Shown here in pieces: positions 8,178 through 18,847 of a stretch of DNA of 64,000 nucleotides. Position 1 is the stretch's first letter. The number at the start of each line of letters is the position of its first letter. The DNA is from Photobacterium pectinilyticum (GTDB lineage: Bacteria; Pseudomonadota; Gammaproteobacteria; Enterobacterales; Vibrionaceae). Made by a program: the position numbers and the translations under genes. The stretch is from contig NZ_JANEYT010000002.1 in the NCBI RefSeq assembly GCF_024357955.1, positions 122,842 to 186,841 on the forward strand, read 5' to 3'. The notes beneath the pieces are model-generated. The model saw only the letters and a list, made by a program, of their open reading frames with translations, did no database searches and had not been told where the DNA came from.

Positions 8178-9428
8178 ATGTCTGAAGATTTTCGCCAACA
8201 GGCCCTTCACTACCATGCTTACCCTGTACCAGGAAAAATCGCCGTTGAGCTCACCAAGCCGGCCAATACCGTCGAAGACCTGGCGCTAGCCTACAGCCCG
8301 GGTGTGGCTGAGCCAGTGCGTGAAATTGCGCAAAACGCAGAGAATGTCTACAAGTACACCGGTAAAGGCAACATGGTCGCGGTGATCACCAATGGTACCG
8401 CTATCCTTGGCTTGGGTAACTTAGGCCCATTGGCGTCAAAACCTGTTATGGAAGGTAAAGCACTGCTGTTCAAACGCTTTGCTGGCCTGGACTCGATAGA
8501 CATCGAAGTGAAGCACCGTACTATCGATGAGTTTGTCGACACGGTGGCGAACATTGCCGATACGTTTGGTGGGATCAACCTAGAAGATATCAAGGCACCA
8601 GACTGTTTCGAAATCGAAAAGCGCCTGATTGAGCGTTGCCATGTACCTGTATTCCATGACGATCAGCACGGTACGGCGATTGTCACTGCAGCGGGTATGC
8701 TCAATGCACTAGAGCTGCAAGACAAGAAAATCAATGAAGCAGTGATTGTCTGTTTGGGGGCTGGTGCTGCGGCCGTAGCGTGTATGGAGTTGCTGATCAA
8801 GTGCGGTGCCCAGCGAGAGAAAATCTACATGCTTGACCGCAAGGGGGTGATCCACACCCGCCGTGATGATATTAACGAATACAAGCAGCTGTTTGCCAAC
8901 AATACTGACAAGCGTACGCTAGAAGATGTGATTGAAGGTGCGGATATTTTTGTCGGCGTATCGGGCCCCGATCTGTTGGCGCCGGAATCACTGAAACTAA
9001 TGGCCGACAAGCCAGTGGTATTTGCGTGTTCTAATCCCGACCCAGAAATCAAGCCTGAGCTGGCTCATGCCGTTCGTGATGATTTGATCATGGGTACTGG
9101 CCGTTCGGACTACCCAAACCAGGTAAACAATGTTATCTGCTTCCCGTTCATCTTCCGCGGGGCATTGGATGTTCGCGCGAGCGAAATCAATGACGAGATG
9201 AAGCTCGCTGCCGTTGATGCTATTCGCTCACTGGCAAAAGAGCCTGTACCGGCAGAAGTGGTTGCGGCGGCAGGTGCCGACAAGCTTGAATTTGGTACCG
9301 AATATATTATCCCTAAACCGATGGATCCACGCCTGTTGCCACGTGTTGCCAAGGCTGTAGCCCAAGCGGCGGTAGACTCGGGCGTTGCGCGAATCGATAT
9401 GCCTGTTGGCTATATGGAAGTGAAGTAA
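8178..9428 (+). CDS. Malic enzyme, short form without phosphotransacetylase domain
   Basis: A 416-residue oxidative decarboxylase converting malate to pyruvate and CO2. The sequence shows the malic domain (LAYSPGVAEPVREI; FEIEKRLIERCHVPVFHDDQHGT), then a Rossmann domain (VCLGAGAAAVACMELL) and the conserved GTGRSDYPNQVNN. It aligns with the N-terminal half of MaeB but stops before the phosphotransacetylase-like C-terminal domain of E. coli MaeB (759 residues). The cofactor (NAD or NADP) cannot be read safely. It stands alone between rpmE and metJ, with a bidirectional terminator after it. The 245-bp gap before it shows no other gene. Confidence 0.92.
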   Translation: MSEDFRQQALHYHAYPVPGKIAVELTKPANTVEDLALAYSPGVAEPVREIAQNAENVYKYTGKGNMVAVITNGTAILGLGNLGPLASKPVMEGKALLFKRFAGLDSIDIEVKHRTIDEFVDTVANIADTFGGINLEDIKAPDCFEIEKRLIERCHVPVFHDDQHGTAIVTAAGMLNALELQDKKINEAVIVCLGAGAAAVACMELLIKCGAQREKIYMLDRKGVIHTRRDDINEYKQLFANNTDKRTLEDVIEGADIFVGVSGPDLLAPESLKLMADKPVVFACSNPDPEIKPELAHAVRDDLIMGTGRSDYPNQVNNVICFPFIFRGALDVRASEINDEMKLAAVDAIRSLAKEPVPAEVVAAAGADKLEFGTEYIIPKPMDPRLLPRVAKAVAQAAVDSGVARIDMPVGYMEVK

Positions 9429-9451
9429 ATCCTCCAGGCTGTAGCGCATAC

Positions 9452-9481
9452 AAAAAAACCAGCCATGTGGCTGGTTTTTTT
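9452..9481. terminator. Bidirectional terminator between malic enzyme gene and metJ
   Basis: AACCAGCC-ATGT-GGCTGGTT flanked by seven A on the left and seven T on the right, so it can stop transcripts from both convergent genes. Confidence 0.92.
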
Positions 9482-9527
9482 ATCGTCATAAAATGCTGGC
9501 ATTATGCGTAGCAGTTTACTTGGATTC

Positions 9528-9845
9528 TTATTCGTTGATATCTTCGTATGTGATGCCCATTTCTTCCATTAGCGCTTTAGCTTCAGCGGGAAGGTCGTCC
9601 GGTCGGTCTTTACGGATATCATCGTCAGTTGGGAGTGGCTGGCCGGTATAGGCATGCAGGAAGGCCTCACAGAGTAGTTCACTGTTGGTGGCATGGCGCA
9701 AGTTGTTGACTTGGCGACGAGTTCGTTCATCTGTCAGGATTTTCAGGACCTTCAATGGAATCGAAACTGTAATTTTTTTGACTTGCTCGTTTTTCTTACC
9801 ATGTTCCGCGTAAGGGCTGATGTATTCGCCATTCCACTCTGCCAT
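9528..9845 (-). CDS. metJ: MetJ, methionine repressor
   Basis: A 105-residue ribbon-helix-helix repressor that uses S-adenosylmethionine as corepressor. The beta-ribbon segment [20 protein letters not shown] and the following helices ([20 protein letters not shown]) are fully typical, and the length matches E. coli MetJ. It is divergent from metBL. The 177-bp gap carries four tandem 8-bp Met boxes, so MetJ probably controls both its own gene and metBL. Confidence 0.98.
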   Translation of the reverse strand: MAEWNGEYISPYAEHGKKNEQVKKITVSIPLKVLKILTDERTRRQVNNLRHATNSELLCEAFLHAYTGQPLPTDDDIRKDRPDDLPAEAKALMEEMGITYEDINE

Positions 9846-9922
9846 TTGTTACCTTCTCAGCGATATAAAAGTGATGAAATATAGTATGCCTGAATTTTAG
9901 CGGGATTTACTGCCATAAGCAA

Positions 9923-9954
9923 AGACATATAGACGTCTAGAAGTGTTGACGTCT
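9923..9954. promoter_or_regulatory. MetJ operator: four tandem Met boxes between metJ and metB
   Basis: Four adjacent 8-mers in phase: AGACATAT, AGACGTCT, AGAAGTGT, TGACGTCT. The MetJ consensus is AGACGTCT and cooperative binding needs at least two adjacent boxes. The last box overlaps the -35 element of the metB promoter. Confidence 0.92.
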
Positions 9955-9974
9955 TCACTAATTGTCGCTATGTT
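9946..9974 (+). promoter_or_regulatory. Promoter of metBL
   Basis: TTGACG (9946-9951), 17 bp, TATGTT (9969-9974). The -35 element lies within the last Met box, giving a simple steric mechanism for MetJ repression. Confidence 0.65.
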
Positions 9975-10022
9975 GTTGCATAAAAGTTATTCGGCAGGGC
10001 CGCCCTGACAAGGAAAGTAATA

Positions 10023-11189
10023 ATGAGTGACAAGAAGCTAGCCACCGTCGCTGTTCGCACCGGCATCGAATCCGATACCCAGTATAATGCTGTGGTTCCC
10101 CCTCTCTATTTAACCTCGACCTATAGCTTCTCGCAACTAGGAGAGGTGCCGCAATATGATTATTCCCGTTCTGGCAACCCTACCCGCAATACGCTGGCCG
10201 ATGCGCTGGCAGAGCTTGAGGGGGGCGCGGGCGCGGTCGTGACCAACTGTGGTACGGCGGCGATCAACTTGCTTGCCTCAGCATTGATTGGGCCGGAAGA
10301 TTTGATCATAGCGCCGCATGATTGTTATGGCGGCACCTATCGCTTGTTCAATACCCGTGCGGCAAAGGGCGACTTTAAGGTTCGTTTTATTGACCAAACT
10401 GATCCGACTGCAGTCGCCCAAGCGTTGGCACTGCAGCCCAAGTTGATCTGGGTGGAAACCCCGTCAAACCCATTGTTACGTATTGTGGATGTGGCGGAGC
10501 TCTGTGCTGCAGCGAAACAAGCTGGGGCATTGGTGGCTGTCGACAATACTTTCCTGTCTCCGATCCTTCAGCAGCCTATTGCGTTGGGGGCCGATTTTGT
10601 TGTTCATTCAACCACCAAATATATTAACGGCCATTCGGATGTGGTCGGTGGCGTGTTGATTTCCAAGACTGAAGAGCATGCCGAAGAGATCGCTTGGTGG
10701 GCAAATTGTATCGGGGCGACTGGGGCGCCGTTCGATGCCTATATGACATTGCGGGGGTTGCGGACCCTGGCACCAAGAATGCGGATGCATGAAGAAAATA
10801 GCCGCCAGATCTTGGCATACCTGCAGCAACAGCCGTTGGTTGGCAATATTTACCACCCGAGCCAGCCTGAGCACCCGGGCTATGACATTGCGCTCAAGCA
10901 GCAAAAAGGGTTTGGGGCGATGCTGAGTTTCGAAATTGCCGGTGATATGGCGCAGCTGGAAGTGTTTGTAAAAACGCTCAACAGTTTCTCATTGGCAGAG
11001 TCACTAGGCGGAACGGAGAGCTTGATTTGTCACCCGGCGAGTATGACGCACCGTGCGATGTCGGATGAAGCCCAGGCCGAAGCGGGCTTGAAGCCGACCC
11101 TGTTGAGGCTCTCGGTTGGTCTGGAGGATCCAGAAGATTTGATTGCTGATCTTGAGCAGGCTTTCAACAAAGCCGCGGAGGTGGCTTGA
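10023..11189 (+). CDS. metB: MetB, cystathionine gamma-synthase
   Basis: A 388-residue PLP enzyme of the Cys/Met metabolism family that joins O-succinylhomoserine and cysteine to cystathionine. The PLP-lysine motif is visible as HSTTKYINGHSDVVGG near residue 198, with the cofactor-binding YSRSGNPTRN near residue 45 and the C-terminal SLGGTESLICHPASMTH. Length matches E. coli MetB. It is preceded by a GGAAAG ribosome-binding sequence. The stop codon is directly followed by the ATG of metL, so the two are one operon. Confidence 0.96.
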   Translation: MSDKKLATVAVRTGIESDTQYNAVVPPLYLTSTYSFSQLGEVPQYDYSRSGNPTRNTLADALAELEGGAGAVVTNCGTAAINLLASALIGPEDLIIAPHDCYGGTYRLFNTRAAKGDFKVRFIDQTDPTAVAQALALQPKLIWVETPSNPLLRIVDVAELCAAAKQAGALVAVDNTFLSPILQQPIALGADFVVHSTTKYINGHSDVVGGVLISKTEEHAEEIAWWANCIGATGAPFDAYMTLRGLRTLAPRMRMHEENSRQILAYLQQQPLVGNIYHPSQPEHPGYDIALKQQKGFGAMLSFEIAGDMAQLEVFVKTLNSFSLAESLGGTESLICHPASMTHRAMSDEAQAEAGLKPTLLRLSVGLEDPEDLIADLEQAFNKAAEVA

Positions 11190-13613
11190 ATGAGCGTTTC
11201 TCTTTCACGTCAATTGCATAAGTTCGGGGGCAGTAGCCTAGCTGATCCCGAGTGCTACCTGCGGGTAGCTGACATTTTGCGGGAATATTCGAACGATAAT
11301 GACTTGGTGGTAGTGTCGGCAGCTGGCAAGACCACTAACAGCCTGATTGAATGGCTTGAACTGCTGAATAAGGACGGTCGCCAGGCCCATGAAGCTTTGC
11401 AGTCCTTGCGCAGTTACCAGCAGATATTGATCGAATCGTTGCTGGACGGAAAGGCGGCCGATGAGCTGCTGACCCAACTGCATCTTGAGCTGGGAGTCTT
11501 ATCAAACCTGGCGGAAAAGCCTCGGGATGAAGCCGAGCAAGCCAAGGTGCTGGGCCATGGTGAGCAATGGTCAGCCCGTTTGTTGGCTGCCTTGTTGAGC
11601 AAGCAGCAACTGTCTGCGGTGAGTGTGGATTCGCGTTGTTTCCTACGTGCTGAGCGTTCTGCACAGCCGGAAGTTGATCGTGCCCTGTCACGACCGCTGC
11701 TCAAGGAGCAGTTAGCCCAATATAGCCAGCAGCGGGTGGTGATCACCGGTTTCATGGCCCAGAATGGTGCTGGCGAAACCGTGTTGCTTGGGCGAAATGG
11801 TTCTGATTATTCGGCGACGGTGATTGGTGCGCTGGCCGATGTTGATCGCGTCACCATCTGGAGTGATGTTGCTGGGGTCTACAGTGCCGATCCTCGCAAG
11901 GTTGCCGATGCCTGCTTGTTGCCACTGTTACGTCTTGATGAGGCCAGTGAATTGGCCCGCTTGGCGGCGCCGGTACTGCATAGCCGTACTTTGCAGCCTG
12001 TCGCCCAAAGCGCGATTGATTTGACTCTGCGCTGCAGCCATCAGCCGGAGCAAGGCTCGACCCGGGTCGAGCGGGTTCTGGCCTCTGGGCGCGGTGCCAA
12101 AATTATTACCTCGCTCAATGAGGTGTGCCTGATTGAGCTGTCGGTGACCCGGGCCCATGACTTCGCGCCTATCGCCTCTGATATCGAGCGCTTCTTGCAG
12201 CGTACCCAATTACAACCGCTCGCCCGCTGTTTTGAACCGGATAAAGGCCGGGTTCAGCTGGCCTATACGGCCGAGGTGGTAAATAGCGTATTGGCCCAGT
12301 TGCAAGACAGCGGCATTGCCGCGGATTTACGCTTGCGTGAGGGTTTCTCGTTGGTGGCGGCCGTGGGAGCCGGGGTGGTGAACAATGCCGTTCATTGCTA
12401 TGGCTTCTATCAGCAGATCAAAGGCCAGGCGTTGGAATTTATTGCCGAGTCTGAATCGGGTTTGAGCTTGGTTGCCGTACTGCGTAAGGCTGATACTGAC
12501 AGCTTAATCCAGGGGATCCACCAGAGTTTATTCCAAGCCCAGAAACGCATTGGTCTTGTCCTCTGTGGCAAGGGGAATATCGGTAGTCGCTGGCTGGAGT
12601 TGTTCGAGCGCGAGAAGGCGACGCTGGAAAAGCGCCATGGCATGAGTTTTACCTTGATCGGCGTGGTTGATAGCCGCCGCCACTGGATTGATTTTAACGG
12701 CATTGATGCCGGCCGGGCCCATCATGCTTTTGATGATGAGTCGGTTGGGTATGATCAAACCGATGGCGATTGGCTATCGGTGCTGGCCCACCATACCTAT
12801 GATGATGTCATGGTGCTGGATGTGACAGCGAGCAGCGAACTGGCTGCGCGCTACCCGCAGGTGGCTGAAGCTGGGTTGCACCTGATTTCGGCTAATAAAG
12901 TAGCGGGCTCTGCGTCTGGCGAGTATTACCATCAAGTGATCGATGCCTTTGCCAAGAGCAGCCGTTTTTGGCTATACAACGCCACGGTGGGGGCAGGGTT
13001 ACCCGTCAATCACACGGTACGTGACTTGCGTGAGAGCGGCGATGAAATCATCGCCTTGTCAGGAATTTTCTCCGGTACCTTGTCTTGGCTGTTCCAGCAA
13101 TACGATGGTTCGGTGCCTTTCTCGCAGCTGGTCGAACTGGCTTGGCAGCAGGGCTTGACCGAGCCGGATCCGCGCCATGACTTGGATGGCAGTGATGTGA
13201 TGCGTAAGCTGGTTATTTTGGCGCGAGAATCGGGGTTGTCGCTGGAGCCCGAGCAGGTCAAGGTCGAAACCTTGGTACCGGATTCGCTGGCAGCGCTTGG
13301 TGTAGATGACTTCTTCGAGCAGGCTGCAGAGCTGGATGAGTTGCTGCATGAACGCCTGCTCAAGGCCCAGAAAGAAGAGAAAGTACTGCGCTACACCGCC
13401 CGTTTGGATCGCCATGGTAAGGCGGCAGTGGGGATAGAGGCGTTGTCTCGAGAGCATGCCCTGGCCAATTTGCTGCCGTGTGATAATATTTTTGCCATCG
13501 AAAGCCACTGGTACCGTGATAACCCGCTGGTGATCCGTGGACCGGGGGCTGGCAGAGATGTGACGGCGGGTGCCTTGTTGTCGGATATCAACCGTTTGGC
13601 TTCGATGCTGTAA
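11190..13613 (+). CDS. metL: MetL, bifunctional aspartokinase II / homoserine dehydrogenase II
   Basis: An 807-residue fusion catalysing the first and third steps from aspartate to homoserine for methionine. The aspartokinase part starts LHKFGGSSLADPECYLRVA and contains LLGRNGSDYSATVIGALADV. The homoserine dehydrogenase part starts near residue 455 (GLVLCGKGNIGSRWLELF) and has the signature GTLSWLFQQYDGS and the DPRHDLDGSDVMRKLVILAR segment. It follows metB without a gap. Size and order match the enterobacterial metBL operon, in which MetL is not feedback-inhibited by amino acids but repressed by MetJ. Confidence 0.96.
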   Translation: MSVSLSRQLHKFGGSSLADPECYLRVADILREYSNDNDLVVVSAAGKTTNSLIEWLELLNKDGRQAHEALQSLRSYQQILIESLLDGKAADELLTQLHLELGVLSNLAEKPRDEAEQAKVLGHGEQWSARLLAALLSKQQLSAVSVDSRCFLRAERSAQPEVDRALSRPLLKEQLAQYSQQRVVITGFMAQNGAGETVLLGRNGSDYSATVIGALADVDRVTIWSDVAGVYSADPRKVADACLLPLLRLDEASELARLAAPVLHSRTLQPVAQSAIDLTLRCSHQPEQGSTRVERVLASGRGAKIITSLNEVCLIELSVTRAHDFAPIASDIERFLQRTQLQPLARCFEPDKGRVQLAYTAEVVNSVLAQLQDSGIAADLRLREGFSLVAAVGAGVVNNAVHCYGFYQQIKGQALEFIAESESGLSLVAVLRKADTDSLIQGIHQSLFQAQKRIGLVLCGKGNIGSRWLELFEREKATLEKRHGMSFTLIGVVDSRRHWIDFNGIDAGRAHHAFDDESVGYDQTDGDWLSVLAHHTYDDVMVLDVTASSELAARYPQVAEAGLHLISANKVAGSASGEYYHQVIDAFAKSSRFWLYNATVGAGLPVNHTVRDLRESGDEIIALSGIFSGTLSWLFQQYDGSVPFSQLVELAWQQGLTEPDPRHDLDGSDVMRKLVILARESGLSLEPEQVKVETLVPDSLAALGVDDFFEQAAELDELLHERLLKAQKEEKVLRYTARLDRHGKAAVGIEALSREHALANLLPCDNIFAIESHWYRDNPLVIRGPGAGRDVTAGALLSDINRLASML

Positions 13614-13746
13614 ATGCCTTCAATTTTGAAGAATTCCTGGCTGTAAACTGAGTGCTATATGCTGGGTGATTGGTGGTTAGCCGGCGTATTAGTCCAGCTT
13701 TGTCCATCTAAATAGCTCAAATCTCTGCAGGAGTATCCTATACTCT

Positions 13747-13771
13747 CAAAGCCCGCTATTTGCGGGCTTTG
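13747..13771 (+). terminator. Probable terminator after metBL
   Basis: Perfect 10-bp stem CAAAGCCCGC / GCGGGCTTTG with a 5-base loop, but only a weak T-tract. It lies about 135 bp after the metL stop. The rest of this 332-bp gap holds the metF promoter and operator. Confidence 0.6.
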
Positions 13772-13847
13772 TGCTATCAGGGAATGTTGAAGATATTGCA
13801 ATTTGAAGTTGAAAATTATTCATGATCATCATGTTGACAATAAATTG

Positions 13848-13888
13848 TTTACAAGACATTCTGTAGACATATAGACGTCTAAACGGTT
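13848..13888 (+). promoter_or_regulatory. metF promoter with three tandem Met boxes
   Basis: Three in-phase 8-mers: AGACATAT (13865-13872), AGACGTCT (13873-13880) and AAACGGTT (13881-13888, weak). TTTACA (13848-13853) and TATAGA (13870-13875) form a plausible promoter with 16-bp spacing, placing the -10 inside the boxes. The first two boxes are identical to the first two at metB. Confidence 0.8.
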
Positions 13889-13903
13889 ATTTTGATGTCT
13901 TAG

Positions 13904-14836
<933 letters not shown>

Positions 14837-14864
14837 TCTTGGATATCCAAATAGCAGATAAAAG

Positions 14865-14890
14865 AAAAGCCGCATTGAGCGGCTTTTTTA
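14865..14890. terminator. Bidirectional terminator between metF and aphA
   Basis: AAAAGCCGC-ATTGA-GCGGCTTTT, A-rich on the left and followed by TTTTTTA on the right; it serves both convergent genes. Confidence 0.9.
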
Positions 14891-14907
14891 TGTTTGGTAG
14901 TCAGCGC

Positions 14908-15471
14908 TTAAAGTGCAACCGGGCTACCCGCTGAGTCCATGTCTTTCAGCTCGATCAATACTTCCTCGGCCCAGTCAATCCAAGCCTGGCGATTGTGGAT
15001 CGCACGGCGAAGGGTTAGACGGTCAAGACGGGATTGGCGATCGAGGTTTTTGTGGTCAGCAAAATGGATTTTTTCCATTTCGTTGTAGTGGTTGATAAGG
15101 GTATGCGACTCTTCAATCAGGCCTTCGAGCTGGTGCTGCATCGGCTCTGAATTGTGCACACCACAAACGACCAGCTTAGCTGAAAACTCATCGCGGATGG
15201 TTGGGTTACGGGCAGGCTCTTGGAACCATTCAAACAGTGCTTGACGGCCCAGATCAGTAATGGAATACACCTTACGATCAGGTTTGCCTTCTTGTGGTTC
15301 AAGTTGACAGGTTACTTGGTCGTTGCCGGCCATTTTGTTCAGCTCGCGGTACACTTGCTGGTGGCTGGCTTTCCAGAAATAACCAATGCTGTGGGAAAAC
15401 TCTTTGGTGATATCGTAACCAGTGGCATCGCGGTTACTCAACACAGTTAAAATAACGTGTGGTAGTGACAT
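14908..15471 (-). CDS. aphA: AphA, PadR-family low-cell-density quorum-sensing regulator
   Basis: A 187-residue winged-helix protein of the PadR family. The N-terminus (MSLPHVILTVLSNRDATGYD, then ITKEFSHSIGYFWKASHQQV) and the following EPQEGKPDRKVYSIT are nearly identical to Vibrio AphA as I remember it, and the rest aligns at lower identity. AphA is the master regulator at low cell density in vibrios; it activates virulence genes in V. cholerae. In vibrios its mRNA is stabilised by Qrr small RNAs and its gene repressed by LuxR/HapR. The putative leader here is long and carries a small open reading frame. The targets in this organism are unknown. Confidence 0.92.
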   Translation of the reverse strand: MSLPHVILTVLSNRDATGYDITKEFSHSIGYFWKASHQQVYRELNKMAGNDQVTCQLEPQEGKPDRKVYSITDLGRQALFEWFQEPARNPTIRDEFSAKLVVCGVHNSEPMQHQLEGLIEESHTLINHYNEMEKIHFADHKNLDRQSRLDRLTLRRAIHNRQAWIDWAEEVLIELKDMDSAGSPVAL

Positions 15472-15491
15472 CTCTTCTATCCGTTAAAATA

Positions 15492-15632
15492 CTACATAAA
15501 AAAATAACTCGACTGGCATGGCCGGAACTGGCCGCAACGTACCCATCGCTCATTGGCGTTTTTATAATCGTATTGTTGCAGTGCCTGATCGAGATCACGT
15601 AGCATACACATCAACGGACTATTTTTCGACAT
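15492..15632 (-). CDS. Possible 46-residue leader peptide upstream of aphA
   Basis: On the minus strand an ATG at 15632 opens a 46-codon frame ending in TAG at 15492-15494, only 20 bases before the aphA ATG. The peptide starts MSKNSPLMCMLRDLDQALQQ and ends in an aromatic, Cys-containing tail. Internal ATGs at codons 8 and 10 are alternatives. Codon use is protein-like and the peptide is not low-complexity. No clear Shine-Dalgarno precedes the first ATG, and I recognise no family. It could be a regulatory upstream ORF, an independent small protein or chance. Confidence 0.35.
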   Translation of the reverse strand: MSKNSPLMCMLRDLDQALQQYDYKNANERWVRCGQFRPCQSSYFFM

Positions 15633-15830
15633 CAGAGCGTGATATCAACGAAAACTGGTGCAACCAATTGCCCGTCTTGTGATGCTGGTCTATATATTGC
15701 GTGATAATTTGTATTTGTTCTTTACTGCAATTTGTTTTCTATCAAGTGGTTTCAGTGCGTGCGGTTTTATTCTAGCTAACGTTATATCCGTAGAGGTGTA
15801 TCAATAATGAGGCAAAGAAAAAATAGCGGA
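15633..15830. other. Upstream region of aphA (no gene seen)
   Basis: This stretch should contain the aphA promoter and the 5' part of its leader. It is AT-rich with several possible -10 sequences. I could not place a LuxR/HapR operator or a Qrr pairing site with confidence. Confidence 0.4.
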
Positions 15831-15862
15831 AAAAAAGGCTACCGAAGTGTCGGTAGCCTTTT
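15831..15862 (-). terminator. Intrinsic terminator of ppc
   Basis: Perfect 13-bp stem AAAAGGCTACCGA / TCGGTAGCCTTTT with loop AGTG, located 27 bp past the ppc stop. The minus-strand reading ends in a run of T. Confidence 0.9.
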
Positions 15863-15888
15863 GTGTTGTGGTTTGATGTTTTTGCCGC

Positions 15889-18519
15889 TTAACCGGTGTT
15901 ACGCATACCCGTTGCAATACCAGCAATGGTCACCATCAAGGCTTCTTCCAGCATTGGTGATGGTGTTTCTTGGCGGCGGGTACGGTATAGCAATTCGGCC
16001 TGCAGCATATTCAGCGGCTCAACGTAGATGTTACGAAGACGGATAGACTCGGCGCCCCAAGGGTTTTGTTCCATTAGGTGGGCGCTGTTTTCTACCGTTA
16101 GCACGGCTTTAATGTCTTGCTGTAGCTGATCGCGTAGCTTCTGGCCCATAGGCCATAGCGACTTGTCGGTCAGGCGCTGGTCGTAGTATTCGGCAATTCC
16201 GATATTGGTCTTGGTGAACACCATCTCCAGCATCCCTAGACGGGTTGAGAAGAATGGCCATTCGCGACACATTTCTTCCAGTTGAGGGGCGTGGCCCTTG
16301 TCAATCGAGAACTGGATCGCTTCACCGGCACCCAGCCAAGCAGGCAGGATCAAGCGATTCTGGCTCCAGGCGAAAATCCATGGGATAGCACGCAGGCTTT
16401 CCACGCCACCCTTCGGGTTACGCTTGGCAGGACGTGAGCCTAGCGGCAGCTTGCCCAGTTCCAGCTCAGGCGTTGCAGCACGGAAATACGGGACAAACTC
16501 CTCATTGCCACGAACCACATCGCGGTAGGCATCGCAAGATACTTCTGACAGTACATCCATCAGCTCGCGCCATTCTTGTTTCGGCTGCGGTGGTGGCATC
16601 AGGTTGGCTTCGAGGATCGCGCTGGCGTATAGGCTCAGGCTATTGACTGCCACTTCCGGTAGACCCAACTTAAAGCGGATCATCTCACCTTGCTCAGTCA
16701 CTCGCAGGCCGCCTTTCAGGCTGCGCGGTGGCTGCGATAATAGTGCGGCGTGGGCAGGTGCACCGCCACGGCCAATAGAACCGCCACGGCCGTGGAACAG
16801 GGTCAACTCAACCGCTGCTTCTTCACACACGTTAACCAGAGATTCCATTGCATGGTACTGGGCCCAGCCTGCCGCCATGACGCCGGCATCTTTGGCTGAG
16901 TCGGAATACCCAATCATTACCATCTGGTGGTTCTGAATGTAGCCACGGTACCAGTCGATGCTCATCAACTGTTTGATCACGCTCTCGGCATTGTTGAGAT
17001 CTTCTAGGGTCTCGAACAGCGGGCAAACGTCCATCCGGAACTTGCAGCCGGCTTCTTGTAGTAGGAGATGAACCGCCAGCACATCGGAGGCGGTACGGGC
17101 CATGGAAATGACATAAGCGCCCAGTGCTTCGCGAGGTTGGTCTGCAATCGCCTTACAGGTATCGATGACTTCTTTGACTTCGGCTGAGGGCTCCCAGTCG
17201 CGTGGTAGCAGCGGACGTTTGGACGACAGTTCACGAACAAGGAAAGCGACTTTATCCTGCTCGCTCCACTGATCGTAGTCACCCAAGCCTAGGTAGCGGG
17301 TCAGCTCTGAAATGACATTGGAGTGGCGGGTACTTTCCTGACGGATATCAAGGCGAACCAGATGCACACCAAAACACTTGATTCGGCGCAGAACATCAAG
17401 CAGTAGGCCGTCGGCAATGATCCCCATGTCGCAATCGTGCAGTGATTGGTAACAGGCGTACAGCGGGTTCCATAGTTGTTCGATATCATTAATGATCCCG
17501 AAACTTGGTGCATCGAGGCCTTTGATCTTGGCATCAAGTACGTCACGGGTATTGGTTAGCTTGGCGCGGAGATCCTTAAGGATGGCGCGGTACGGTTCAT
17601 GCTCGTCACCAGCCAGCTCACGTACCTCGTCGTTACATTTAACCATCGACAGCTCACTGACCAGCTCCTTGACATCCTGCAGGTAGAGATCGGCCGCTTT
17701 CCAACGTGACAGCAACAATACCTCGCGGGTCACCTCCGAGGTCACAAACGGGTTACCGTCGCGGTCACCGCCCATCCATGAGGAGAAGGTCACTGGCGCG
17801 GCATCAATCGGCAGCCTTTCACCGAGGTGAGCCGTCAGCTTCTCATCAAAATGGCGCAGGAACTCAGGTACGGCGTGCCATAGTGAGTTTTCAACGACCG
17901 CAAAGCCCCATTTTGCTTCATCAAGCGGCGTTGGACGTTGCTTGCGGATCACATCAGAATGCCATGCCTGAGCTATCAACTGCTCTAGGCGGCGCTCAAC
18001 GCGTTGGCGCTCGCAGGCCGACAGTTCGCTTAGCTCCAGTTTGGAGAGGCATTTGTTGATCTGTACCAGCTTGTGGATCATGGTACGGCGGGCAATTTCC
18101 GTCGGGTGGGCTGTCAGTACCAGATCAATATTGAGGTCGCGAATCGCCTGAATAGAATCGAATTGGCTGATGTCTTGCTCATCCAGTTTGGCAAACAGGG
18201 CATCGATAGAATCTGGGCTGCAGATATGTTCTTCGCTATGGCGAGACACCGTATGGTACTGCTCGGCAATATTAGTCAGGTTCAGGAACTGGCTAAAGGC
18301 CCGGGCAACAGGCAGTAACTGGTCGTCTGGTAAGTTCTGCAGTTCGTCGATCAGCTTGGCACGATCGTCCTGGCTACCTGCTCGAGCAGATTTGGACAGT
18401 TTGCGGATGGTTTCTACTTTACCCAGTAGCGCTTCACCATGCGCATCCTTGATTGTCGTGCCCAGCATGTGGCCGAGCATACTGACGTTGCTTCTAAGCG
18501 CGCTGTACTTTTCGTTCAT
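15889..18519 (-). CDS. ppc: Ppc, phosphoenolpyruvate carboxylase
   Basis: An 876-residue anaplerotic enzyme forming oxaloacetate from phosphoenolpyruvate and bicarbonate. I chose ATG 18519 ([20 protein letters not shown]) because it matches E. coli Ppc; a start 11 codons upstream is possible. Catalytic motifs are visible: [51 protein letters not shown] and the C-terminal GMRNTG. It is divergent from the arg operon and ends at a strong terminator. Oxaloacetate supply fits the nearby aspartate-derived and arginine pathways, but no shared control was seen. Confidence 0.97.
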   Translation of the reverse strand: MNEKYSALRSNVSMLGHMLGTTIKDAHGEALLGKVETIRKLSKSARAGSQDDRAKLIDELQNLPDDQLLPVARAFSQFLNLTNIAEQYHTVSRHSEEHICSPDSIDALFAKLDEQDISQFDSIQAIRDLNIDLVLTAHPTEIARRTMIHKLVQINKCLSKLELSELSACERQRVERRLEQLIAQAWHSDVIRKQRPTPLDEAKWGFAVVENSLWHAVPEFLRHFDEKLTAHLGERLPIDAAPVTFSSWMGGDRDGNPFVTSEVTREVLLLSRWKAADLYLQDVKELVSELSMVKCNDEVRELAGDEHEPYRAILKDLRAKLTNTRDVLDAKIKGLDAPSFGIINDIEQLWNPLYACYQSLHDCDMGIIADGLLLDVLRRIKCFGVHLVRLDIRQESTRHSNVISELTRYLGLGDYDQWSEQDKVAFLVRELSSKRPLLPRDWEPSAEVKEVIDTCKAIADQPREALGAYVISMARTASDVLAVHLLLQEAGCKFRMDVCPLFETLEDLNNAESVIKQLMSIDWYRGYIQNHQMVMIGYSDSAKDAGVMAAGWAQYHAMESLVNVCEEAAVELTLFHGRGGSIGRGGAPAHAALLSQPPRSLKGGLRVTEQGEMIRFKLGLPEVAVNSLSLYASAILEANLMPPPQPKQEWRELMDVLSEVSCDAYRDVVRGNEEFVPYFRAATPELELGKLPLGSRPAKRNPKGGVESLRAIPWIFAWSQNRLILPAWLGAGEAIQFSIDKGHAPQLEEMCREWPFFSTRLGMLEMVFTKTNIGIAEYYDQRLTDKSLWPMGQKLRDQLQQDIKAVLTVENSAHLMEQNPWGAESIRLRNIYVEPLNMLQAELLYRTRRQETPSPMLEEALMVTIAGIATGMRNTG

Positions 18520-18847
18520 ATCGCATCCATCTTGTAAATTTATTACATCCAATTAACTCAATAGACAACAATCTAGCCGTGTTCAGGCTTTGAGGTCAAC
18601 ATTGATCGTCATAACTGGTAAGAAAACGACAGTACATTGATTTTTATCATGTTATGAAACTGGGGCTGTAACAAAGTGTCACTGAAGTGGCGTGATAAGG
18701 CACAAAATACGCGTGCTTGTTGTGCAATATGTCGTGAAAGGAGGCACTTTGCGGCCATTTTAGTGCTTTGTGCTGCAGTATATAGAAGGGGGCTTGGGTG
18801 ACGAGGAGAGGATACTGACGAAAATATGATTTTTTCTCTACCAAGAG
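18520..18847. other. ppc-argC intergenic region, ppc-proximal part
   Basis: No supportable gene. As I recall, in several vibrios argE occupies this place, divergent from argC; none of the frames here reads like an M20-family deacetylase (no HSDTVPF- or DMKG-type motifs). It presumably contains the ppc promoter. Confidence 0.5.

Noticed and set aside
13837..13848. ACAAT-AA-ATTGT palindrome before metF, considered as a LuxR/HapR site
   Set aside because: Too short and off-consensus; it overlaps the metF promoter region and is probably AT-rich chance.
15513..15533. GGCCGGAACTGGCC inverted repeat considered as a Qrr pairing site in the aphA leader
   Set aside because: Only short matches to the conserved Qrr core as remembered; too little to support pairing without a computed interaction energy.
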